Under the pieces are notes generated by a model. The model was not told the DNA's origin and ran no database searches. It saw only the letters and a list, made by a program, of their open reading frames with translations. This document shows, piece after piece, positions 23,003 through 29,133 of a stretch of 29,133 bases of DNA. Position numbers and translations under genes: made by a program. The DNA comes from an uncultured Bacilli bacterium. Its GTDB lineage: Bacteria; Bacillota_I; Bacilli_A; RF39; UBA660. The DNA lies in NCBI GenBank assembly GCA_934131695.1, contig CAKOZV010000014.1:1-29133 (forward strand). Reading direction: 5' to 3'. Each line of letters opens with the position of its first letter. The stretch's first letter is position 1.

Positions 23003-24340
23003 CTTAGAAAGTTCCACAATTCTATACCAAGTAACTGGATCTACTACTCCATTTACTGGTAATCCTTCTTGTTCTTGAATAGCTTTTACTGACTGTTCTG
23101 TTAAATCATCAAAGTTACCAGTTACTTTAATACCTGGTATAGAATGCGTTTTACTACAAATCATTAGTAAAAATCTTTGAACTCTAATTACATTAGCACC
23201 AGTCATTCCCTTAGAAATTGTATACCCTGGGAAAAATTCATCTTGATAAATTAATAACTCACTAGGAATATTACTTATTATATTACGATAAGCAGTTATA
23301 ATAGCTACCCAAGTCTTTTGATCTACTATCCCGTTTGGATCAAGTCCATTTTGTTTTTGAAAAGCAATTACCATCTTTTCTGTATTCTCACTAAAGTCAT
23401 GTCCTGTATCTAGGAAAGGAATATTAGGATCAAGATAAGCGATTATACTTATTAAATAGTTTAAGGTATCAACCTCATTACCACTATCACCTTTCTTAAG
23501 TGAAGACTGAAAAGCAAGTTCCGCTTCTTCTTCACTTATTCCTTCAGAATATAAATTAGCAACTTGTTTAACTGAGTTATAAATATATTTTATTTTATAC
23601 CAAGTCGCTTTATCAACAATACCTGTAACAGGTAAGTTAAATATTTCTTGAAACTTTTTTACAGATGACTCCATATCTACTGTAAAAAATGGTGTTTCAT
23701 TAGTAATTAAAGGAAGAGCGGGATAGTTTTTTCTAATTCTATTTAACTGAATCTTTAAAGTTCTTACATAGTTACCTGCTGCTCCTAGTTTAATAGGTAC
23801 ACCTGGATAACTTACAATATTATCAGAGATAGGGGCATTATAAATAAGTTTGATATTAGATCCATAATAATAAGATAATATTTCTAAAGGACTTAAACCA
23901 TCTTTTGCTAATCTTACACTTCCCCACTGAGACAGTCCATCACAAGTTACTGTTTTACCATCACAGTACTGAGCATATAGTGGTTGAACACTATCAGTTC
24001 TTGCTACATAGTTATTAAAAATATCATCTACTATTGTAACTATTGAATCATAGAACTGACTATGTTCTTTAAATGTTTGGTCATATTTAGGATTACTTGT
24101 TATATCAAAGTCATAGCCTTGAGAAGGATACCATTCATTGTAAATTCGGTTTAGAGCAAAAGATATTTGGGCTAGTACATTAGCTTTTATCGCATCAGTT
24201 GGCCAAGTTGGATATATTTCATTAGAAGCAACGTTTTTAATGTATTCAGCAAAAGGAACAGTTATATTTTTAGCCTTCTCACTGGGGGAACCTAAATGAA
24301 CAGTAATAGTTTCAGGTATTACCGGCGTATTAATTTCCAT
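22994..24340 (-). CDS. SpoIID-like domain protein with three peptidoglycan-binding repeats
   Basis: A 448-residue protein. The N-terminal part (about 1-165) resembles the SpoIID/LytB region: PFAEYIKNVASNEIYPTW, then DAIKANVLAQISFALNRIYN. Three PG_binding_1-type repeats follow at about 185-255, 280-355 and 370-445, each closing with a G.VD..TW element. There is no signal peptide, so it is likely to be made in the mother cell and act on the spore surface or cortex, or to leave by another route. It overlaps the gene above it by 11 bases and is the last gene of a three-gene set with a five-LysM protein. Enzymatic activity cannot be claimed. Confidence 0.82.
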   Translation of the reverse strand: MEINTPVIPETITVHLGSPSEKAKNITVPFAEYIKNVASNEIYPTWPTDAIKANVLAQISFALNRIYNEWYPSQGYDFDITSNPKYDQTFKEHSQFYDSIVTIVDDIFNNYVARTDSVQPLYAQYCDGKTVTCDGLSQWGSVRLAKDGLSPLEILSYYYGSNIKLIYNAPISDNIVSYPGVPIKLGAAGNYVRTLKIQLNRIRKNYPALPLITNETPFFTVDMESSVKKFQEIFNLPVTGIVDKATWYKIKYIYNSVKQVANLYSEGISEEEAELAFQSSLKKGDSGNEVDTLNYLISIIAYLDPNIPFLDTGHDFSENTEKMVIAFQKQNGLDPNGIVDQKTWVAIITAYRNIISNIPSELLIYQDEFFPGYTISKGMTGANVIRVQRFLLMICSKTHSIPGIKVTGNFDDLTEQSVKAIQEQEGLPVNGVVDPVTWYRIVELSKKK

Positions 24341-24752
24341 TTATTGTTTCACCCTTGTCTGCGATTGGTATCATTTTAATATATTGTAGCACTTTAACAT
24401 CTCCAATCATATTTATTATGTACTGTTTAACACAATCATAGTTATCTTTAATTGCCGTTAACTTATATGAAGTAGTAGATGATGTTTGAAAATTATCTGC
24501 ATCATAACCACTAGTTGGAGCTGGTAGTGTTATATTATCAATAATTCCACTAGAATCAGTATATCCTCTAAAAAATAAGACATTATTACCCCCGATTTCT
24601 TTAGTAATAATGATTTCTGCATCCTCAATAGGAATAGCTTGATAAGCAGTAAAAGCCATCACCTTTAAGCTTCCTTGTTCAGGATTAACCACAACAAAAG
24701 CTTTATACTCTTCCGTTTTTGAAAATTCTTCATAAGAAATAAGTGTTGCCAT
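24330..24752 (-). CDS. 140-residue beta-sandwich-like protein of the LysM module
   Basis: A soluble protein with a core that resembles a carboxypeptidase-regulatory or Cna-B-like beta-sandwich: it contains VMAFTAYQAIPIEDAEI, then RGYTDSSGIIDNITLPAP and SYKLTAIKDNY. The pattern of an inserted value (PIEDAEI) and a turn (TDSSGI-DNI) is typical of such domains. No signal peptide. Its ATG overlaps the LysM gene by one base and its end overlaps the next gene, so all three are translated together. A structural or adaptor part is plausible; the assignment rests on pattern only. Confidence 0.65.
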   Translation of the reverse strand: MATLISYEEFSKTEEYKAFVVVNPEQGSLKVMAFTAYQAIPIEDAEIIITKEIGGNNVLFFRGYTDSSGIIDNITLPAPTSGYDADNFQTSSTTSYKLTAIKDNYDCVKQYIINMIGDVKVLQYIKMIPIADKGETINGN

Positions 24753-25588
24753 TAACTAACCTCCTTTATTTTTAATTGCTCTCCAATCGTAAGATTGTTA
24801 TTAGTCAAATTATTTAAGGCTTTAATATTATCTACACTGGTATTATAACGTCTTGCAATAGTATATAAACTATCCCCTCTTTGGACTGTATACATTATAT
24901 ATTGTGGTTCAGCATAACCAGTACCAATACATTCTTCCTCAGGATTAATTGGTTCATCGCCTGTACTACTTTTAATCATTAGTTGCTCTCCAATTGCAAG
25001 ATTATTACTAGTAAGATTATTTAACGATTTAATCTCATCTACTGTAATACCAAACTTTTTAGCAATTGAATATAAGCTATCACCTTTCTGTACTGTATAC
25101 ATTACTATTTCTTCTACCTTATCTTGCGTTGGTAGCTTTAATACTTGTCCAATACTAAGCATATTACTAGTTAGGTTATTAATTTTTTTAAGTTCATCTA
25201 CTGTTATATTATTTTTATTAGCAATAGAATAAAGACTATCACCTTTCTTTACTACATAATCTTTATAAGTAGTTGGTGTAGATGTAGCATTATCATCAAT
25301 AGCAATTATTAATTGTTGTCCTACTGTTAAGTTATTACTAGTTAAATTATTGAGTCTTGTTATATCTTTAACTGTAGTATTATATCTTTTAGCAATAGAA
25401 TATAAGCTATCGCCTTTTTTTACTACATAATCAATAGTAGTAACAGTAGAAGGAATCTTTAATGTTTGTCCTTTAGTAATAGTATTACTAGTTAGATTAT
25501 TTAAACTTTTAAGTTCATCTACTGATACTCCAAACTGTTTACTAATCCCATACAAGGTATCACCACTTTGAACTGTATATGTTTGCAT
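24752..25588 (-). CDS. five-LysM-domain protein
   Basis: A 278-residue protein made almost wholly of five LysM domains at about 2-47, 53-97, 108-152, 162-206 and 230-276. Each has the form Y.V..GD.LY.IA and a LNNLTSNNL-like end. LysM binds N-acetylglucosamine in peptidoglycan. There is no signal peptide and no catalytic domain. An ATG with GAGGTG upstream is clear. LysM proteins such as SafA and SpoVID of Bacillus build spore coats, and the missing signal peptide fits that. The repeats are close to one another at DNA level, which could allow copy-number change. Confidence 0.88.
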   Translation of the reverse strand: MQTYTVQSGDTLYGISKQFGVSVDELKSLNNLTSNTITKGQTLKIPSTVTTIDYVVKKGDSLYSIAKRYNTTVKDITRLNNLTSNNLTVGQQLIIAIDDNATSTPTTYKDYVVKKGDSLYSIANKNNITVDELKKINNLTSNMLSIGQVLKLPTQDKVEEIVMYTVQKGDSLYSIAKKFGITVDEIKSLNNLTSNNLAIGEQLMIKSSTGDEPINPEEECIGTGYAEPQYIMYTVQRGDSLYTIARRYNTSVDNIKALNNLTNNNLTIGEQLKIKEVS

Positions 25589-25630
25589 AATTCACCTCAA
25601 TTAAATATATGCAAAAAGAAAAAAAGCATA
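25589..25630 (-). promoter_or_regulatory. short promoter/leader region of the LysM module
   Basis: Only 42 bases separate gltX from the LysM gene. On the minus strand CATATATT resembles a sigma-E -10 (CATACANT), though no clear -35 fits. TATGC and GCATA arms around a T-rich loop could be a weak terminator for gltX. Either reading is tentative. Confidence 0.3.
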
Positions 25631-27274
25631 CTAAGAATTAAGTTTTTCATATGCTTCTAATCTATTTTTAAATTCATCTATTCCTATTATTCTTAATAAA
25701 TCATACAAGTTAGGTGTCTTATTACGACCAGTTAAAACATGTCTAATCATTTCACAAATGCTACCAATATGTCCTTTATATAGTGTTTCATCTTCCTTAT
25801 ACATCTTAACAGATGGTGCATAGTTATTTTCTTCAGCTAATTTTTGAATTTTTTGATACCATTCATCTTGGCTATCTTCGCTATCGTATACATCTATATA
25901 TTTAGTTAAAATATCATAATCAACTTTCTCTTCAATAACTTCATTATAGCTTGTTTTTAAGTCATTATAGAATATTTCATTATATAAATAACTAGATTCA
26001 GTCTTAACATCTTTTAATACTGCTATATCTTTACGAGGCCTTTTACCATCTCTTTCAATATTTAAGAATGCTACTACTTTATCTTTATAAGTAGTTAAAA
26101 GCTTAGCAAAATCACTATCATATTCTAAAGAGTATTCTAATACTTGATTATATAATTCTAAAGCTGTTAATCTAGAAAAATACGTTCTTGAAATATTATT
26201 CAATTTTTCCATATCAAATAGTGTTCCACCGGTAGGCATCTTCTTAAAGCTAAATGTAAAGTCTTCAATACTCTTATCTTTATTTTGTAAATACCACTCT
26301 TCAAAGTTAGTATTAGCTAGTGTAGCAAGATATAAACGAACAGCATCTACTGGAATACCTGCCTCTTTATAATAGCTAACAGAAAATTCCGGGTCTTTTC
26401 TCTTACTTAGTTTTCTAACTTTTCCATCTTCTTTTTTAGTAAGTGGAGCAATATGAGCATATTTGCAAGGTTTGAATCCCAATAACTTGCAAAGTTGTAA
26501 GTGTTTTGGAAAGCTTGGTACCCATTCATCACCTCTAATGACATGAGTTGTTTTCATTAAGTGATCATCTACTACATGAGCAAAATGATAAGTTGGAATA
26601 CCATCTTTTTTAAGTATTACTTCATCTATTATATTTTCTGGTAAAACAATATCACCTTTAATCATATCGTGTAATACTATTTCATTATGCATATCACCTG
26701 GTGATTTCATTCTAATAACATAGCTATCACCATTATCTAGATGTTTTTTAACTTCTTCTAGCGATAAGTCACGATCAACAGCATAAACACCATAGATACC
26801 TATTGCCTCTTTTCTTAATTCTTGACCTTCTCTTATTTCACTGATTTCTTCTTCACTCATAAAACAAGGATAAGCTTTTCCTTCACTAACTAATTTTTTA
26901 GCATAAGCTTGATAAATATCTTTTCTCTCGCTTTGTTTATAAGGGCCATAATCTCCCCCATAAGAAAATCCTTCAGTTGGATAAATTTTGAAATGCTTTA
27001 GTGAAGAAAGAATTAAGTCAGTTGCCCCTTCCACTTCTCTTTTACTATCAGTATCTTCTATTCTTAAGAAGAACACTCCATCACTTTGTCTTGCAAGTTC
27101 GCTACTAATAAATGCTCCATACAAATTTCCTACATGCATAAATCCAGTAGGACTAGGACCAAATCTTGTAACATAAGCTCCTTCTTTTAGTTCTCTAGTT
27201 TTATATTTTTCTTCTATCTCTTCTACTGTTAATGGTAAATTAGGAAATAATAAATTTGCTAATTCTTCATACAT
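25631..27274 (-). CDS. gltX: glutamyl-tRNA synthetase
   Basis: A class I synthetase of 547 residues from the ATG at 27274. The HIGH-like motif is seen in FGPSPTGFMHVGN and the KMSKS-like motif in VRKLSKRKDPE. Upstream residues MTLFYKYGK from the longer frame are rejected because GAGGAG lies nine bases before the ATG at 27274. In most Bacillota this enzyme also charges tRNA-Gln with Glu, which GatCAB then converts; a tRNA-Gln gene stands directly upstream. A T-rich region separates it from the LysM module. Confidence 0.96.
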   Translation of the reverse strand: MYEELANLLFPNLPLTVEEIEEKYKTRELKEGAYVTRFGPSPTGFMHVGNLYGAFISSELARQSDGVFFLRIEDTDSKREVEGATDLILSSLKHFKIYPTEGFSYGGDYGPYKQSERKDIYQAYAKKLVSEGKAYPCFMSEEEISEIREGQELRKEAIGIYGVYAVDRDLSLEEVKKHLDNGDSYVIRMKSPGDMHNEIVLHDMIKGDIVLPENIIDEVILKKDGIPTYHFAHVVDDHLMKTTHVIRGDEWVPSFPKHLQLCKLLGFKPCKYAHIAPLTKKEDGKVRKLSKRKDPEFSVSYYKEAGIPVDAVRLYLATLANTNFEEWYLQNKDKSIEDFTFSFKKMPTGGTLFDMEKLNNISRTYFSRLTALELYNQVLEYSLEYDSDFAKLLTTYKDKVVAFLNIERDGKRPRKDIAVLKDVKTESSYLYNEIFYNDLKTSYNEVIEEKVDYDILTKYIDVYDSEDSQDEWYQKIQKLAEENNYAPSVKMYKEDETLYKGHIGSICEMIRHVLTGRNKTPNLYDLLRIIGIDEFKNRLEAYEKLNS

Positions 27275-27299
27275 ATCAATCACTCCTCGTATCAGTAAT

Positions 27300-27328
27300 A
27301 TTTTCCCATATTTATAAAATAAAGTCAA
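27300..27328 (-). promoter_or_regulatory. probable gltX promoter
   Basis: TTGACT (27323-27328), 17-base spacer and GAAAAT (27300-27305) on the minus strand. The -10 is a weak match, so confidence is moderate. Confidence 0.55.
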
Positions 27329-27385
27329 ACTTATAAGAACAAATAAGGGGTAAAAAAGGGGTAAAATCTTTTTTACATATTAAAA

Positions 27386-27402
27386 CCCTTATAAAATAAG
27401 GG
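27386..27402 (-). terminator. terminator of the tRNA-Gln gene
   Basis: CCCTTA and TAAGGG arms with a five-base loop, followed on the minus strand by TTTTAAT, about 13 bases after the CCA end. It separates the tRNA from gltX. Confidence 0.75.
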
Positions 27403-27414
27403 CTAAATTCTTAT

Positions 27415-27489
27415 TGGCTGCCCCAGTTAGATTCGAACTAACGCATCGTGCGGTCAGAGCGCACTGCCTTACCGCTTGGCTATGGGGCA
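27415..27489 (-). tRNA. tRNA-Gln(CUG)
   Basis: A complete cloverleaf on the minus strand: acceptor TGCCCCA/TGGGGCA, D arm GCC-GGC, anticodon stem GTGCG/CGCAC with loop CTCTGAC, T arm GTTAG-TTCGAAT-CTAAC, discriminator G and encoded CCA. The anticodon CUG reads CAG (Gln). The U1-A72 pair and G73 fit tRNA-Gln identity. Confidence 0.93.
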
Positions 27490-27503
27490 AAACTCACATT
27501 AAC

Positions 27504-27531
27504 ATCATACCATAATTTTAATTATTGTCAA
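27504..27531 (-). promoter_or_regulatory. promoter of tRNA-Gln
   Basis: TTGACA (27526-27531), 16-base spacer and TATGAT (27504-27509) with an upstream TG for an extended -10, on the minus strand, 15 bases before the tRNA. Confidence 0.8.
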
Positions 27532-27664
27532 GTCATGATGTTTTGAGTTTCGGTTTTTTTCTAAATAACTATTAGATAAAGCAGTAAATCTTTTTAATTT
27601 CATCACATTAATTAGAAAAAATAATAAATTAATTATAAATATTCATTTTAAAACACGCCAATTT

Positions 27665-27690
27665 AGAACATGTCACCATGTTCTTTTTTT
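27665..27690 (+). terminator. terminator pointing into the transposase gene from outside
   Basis: AGAACATG and CATGTTCT arms with a four-base loop and six T at the plus-strand side. It would stop plus-strand transcription before it runs antisense through the transposase gene, a known feature near IS edges. Confidence 0.7.
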
Positions 27691-27713
27691 CATAGATAAA
27701 ATTAGATTATATG

Positions 27714-29000
27714 TTATTCCAATATTAACTTAAACTGTAATTGCCCTTTATTTTTGTCTTTTTTAGTATGCCAATCTCTAATTCCAGTTCTAGCATATTT
27801 TAATATTTCAACTATACCCGTTGCCATTGTTGATAGATATACTAAATACTCTTTTTTTAGGGAATTTGCTCTCTCAAGTATAATATTGCTATGAAAATTT
27901 TTATCTTTCTTTTCTACCAATATAGCAATATGCGTCATAGCCATTGTTAGAAATAAATTTAAATTATTCATAGATTCTAATGTTCTAAGCAAAGAGTTCT
28001 CCCAATTAAAGCTTTTCTTTGCTTTAAAATATTCTTCTATTCTCCATCTTAAAAAGTATAATCTAATAATATGTTCAGCACTAGCTTTATCATTCACATC
28101 TAAGTTAGTTAATAGCATCATAGGAATACCATCATCACTTAATCCATGTATTGTAACCAAAGTTATATCTTTTTCCTTATATGTTGGTAATTTTACTTTT
28201 GTATAACTAATACTACATTCTCTATTTTCACCATGATATATAAGTTTAGTAACTATTTTTCCTTTTCTTTCCTTGGCTACCTTTTCTACTATTCTCTTTT
28301 TTTCCTTAAACAATAAGTGTCTATTTCCTTTTAATCTAGTCACAAATTTTATATCGTTCTTAATATCATTTATCAAAAACTCATTAGCATCATAACCTCT
28401 ATCTCTTACAAATATTGGTTTTTTATTATATTGCTTTAGTATAGATATTACTTGTTTCTCACCCAGTTTTGTTTCCTCGTTTTCACTTACAAAATTATCG
28501 CTTTCTGTTGAGTATATCTTACTATATAAACTTACTGGGGTTTTTGTTTTTTCCGTTAATGCTGCATATTCGCATACTTTGTAACCATTAACATATCTTT
28601 CAATTTGACTACTTGCATCTCTCACAGTGCATAAATTTTCTAGCTTTCTACTATATTCTTTATTTATATCCGTATCATCATTAAGTACTATAACTGAATC
28701 TTCTGGCAAGTATTTCATTACTTCCTTATAATAATTTTTTACAAGTGTTTTCTTCTCTTCTATATCTAAATCTTTTAGATTTGTTGATAGTCTATCTATT
28801 GTATTAGCAAGCTTTGTGGTATCTTTTTCTTTTAAACTAGATCCTATCTTGCTTAATTGACAATTTCTACTGGCCAATATGCCATATATCATGTCTTTTG
28901 TCATCTTCATTACTAGTTTTCGTACTCCTGTTGATATTTTTTGTGAAAAATTTAAAATATCTCTTTTCGTTTGATATGTTTCTGTAGTATAATTAGTCAT
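27714..29000 (-). CDS. IS4-type transposase
   Basis: A 428-residue DDE transposase. Visible catalytic set: an Asp in VIVLNDDTD (about 108-111), D200 in FVRDRGYD, and the YREK signature Y315-R318-E322-K329 (YFLRWRIEEYFKAKK) typical of the IS4 superfamily. The frame is complete and undamaged, with an AGGAGG ribosome site nine bases before the ATG. The element seems intact on the transposase side, but I could not define its terminal inverted repeats or target duplications; it lies next to the tRNA-Gln gene, a common landing place. Confidence 0.9.
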   Translation of the reverse strand: MTNYTTETYQTKRDILNFSQKISTGVRKLVMKMTKDMIYGILASRNCQLSKIGSSLKEKDTTKLANTIDRLSTNLKDLDIEEKKTLVKNYYKEVMKYLPEDSVIVLNDDTDINKEYSRKLENLCTVRDASSQIERYVNGYKVCEYAALTEKTKTPVSLYSKIYSTESDNFVSENEETKLGEKQVISILKQYNKKPIFVRDRGYDANEFLINDIKNDIKFVTRLKGNRHLLFKEKKRIVEKVAKERKGKIVTKLIYHGENRECSISYTKVKLPTYKEKDITLVTIHGLSDDGIPMMLLTNLDVNDKASAEHIIRLYFLRWRIEEYFKAKKSFNWENSLLRTLESMNNLNLFLTMAMTHIAILVEKKDKNFHSNIILERANSLKKEYLVYLSTMATGIVEILKYARTGIRDWHTKKDKNKGQLQFKLILE

Positions 29001-29080
29001 GTAAGCAACCTCCTAAGTTTTTGTTTAGTATATATAATTATAATACCAATAAAATTATATCAAATTTAGGTGTTGCTTAC
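29001..29080 (-). promoter_or_regulatory. transposase leader: masking inverted repeat and internal promoter
   Basis: The sequence 29001-29016, which contains the ribosome site, pairs with 29066-29080 (nine then five base pairs with a small bulge). Between the arms a TTGATA/TATAAT pair (29058-29063 and 29037-29042, 15-base spacer) on the minus strand can start transcription downstream of the distal arm. Confidence 0.6.
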
Positions 29081-29093
29081 CTTATTTTAGAGC

Positions 29094-29132
29094 AAAAAAG
29101 TGAATTTGTAGAAAATACATATTCACTTTTTT
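29094..29132. terminator. stem-loop at the window edge, probably terminator or IS end
   Basis: A perfect 12-base stem, AAAAAAGTGAAT with ATTCACTTTTTT, and a 15-base loop. The A- and T-tracts at the feet make it a bidirectional terminator. Whether it belongs to the IS or to the neighbouring gene cannot be seen. Confidence 0.65.
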
Positions 29133-29133
29133 A

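Noticed and set aside
27650..29133. Defined ends of the IS element
   Set aside because: I compared both edges by eye and found no convincing terminal inverted repeat or target duplication, so no mobile-element boundaries are claimed.

Overview
The window is an AT-rich, gene-dense bacterial chromosome segment, most likely from a low-GC Bacillota (class Bacilli) that keeps endospore genes. Support for this: strong Shine-Dalgarno sites, sigma-A-type promoters, SpoIVB and SpoIIM, a xerD-deoB pair and a nusB-xseA-xseB group as in Bacillus, and a non-discriminating-type GltX beside a tRNA-Gln. TGA is used as a stop (gmk, DUF218 gene), so the code is standard. A gut lineage of the RF39/Erysipelotrichia kind would fit, but that is inference.

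Layout. 1-2.84 kb (minus): an overlapping operon DUF218 protein - tmcAL - gmk - small membrane protein. 2.92-5.0 kb (plus): xerD and deoB, closed by a terminator. 5.0-6.14 kb: a gene-poor, extremely AT-rich gap holding only a 58-residue DUF1540 gene that is easily missed. 6.14-6.91 kb (minus): an XRE-type regulator with operator-like palindromes in its promoter.

7.0-14.6 kb (minus) is the core of the window: an eight-gene NAD(P) operon, pncA-pncB-ADP-ribose-type NUDIX-nadE-prs-nadD-nadK-pncC, driven by a near-perfect promoter. It covers nicotinamide deamidation, PRPP supply, NaMN formation, adenylylation, amidation, phosphorylation to NADP and NMN deamidation. nadK carries a one-base frameshift in a run of eight T. 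Upstream lies an NrtR-type repressor (degenerate NUDIX domain plus winged helix), probably co-transcribed with mnmA from a strong promoter.

16.7-19.4 kb holds sporulation and small genes: spoIIM, a 29-residue membrane peptide, a 101-residue unknown, spoIVB with a sigma-G-like -10 element, and a 73-residue unknown. 19.4-22.9 kb (minus) is nusB-xseA-xseB followed by an orphan HEVMH metallopeptidase and a DUF1653 gene. The metallopeptidase is bracketed by an exact 23-bp direct repeat made of the xseB stop and the DUF1653 start, which points to an insertion or duplication. 23.0-25.6 kb (minus) is a three-gene set without signal peptides (five-LysM protein, beta-sandwich-like protein, SpoIID-like/peptidoglycan-binding protein), plausibly a spore-coat or cortex module. 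25.6-27.5 kb has gltX and tRNA-Gln(CUG). 27.7-29.1 kb is an IS4-type transposase whose ribosome-binding site can be masked by an inverted repeat in read-through transcripts.
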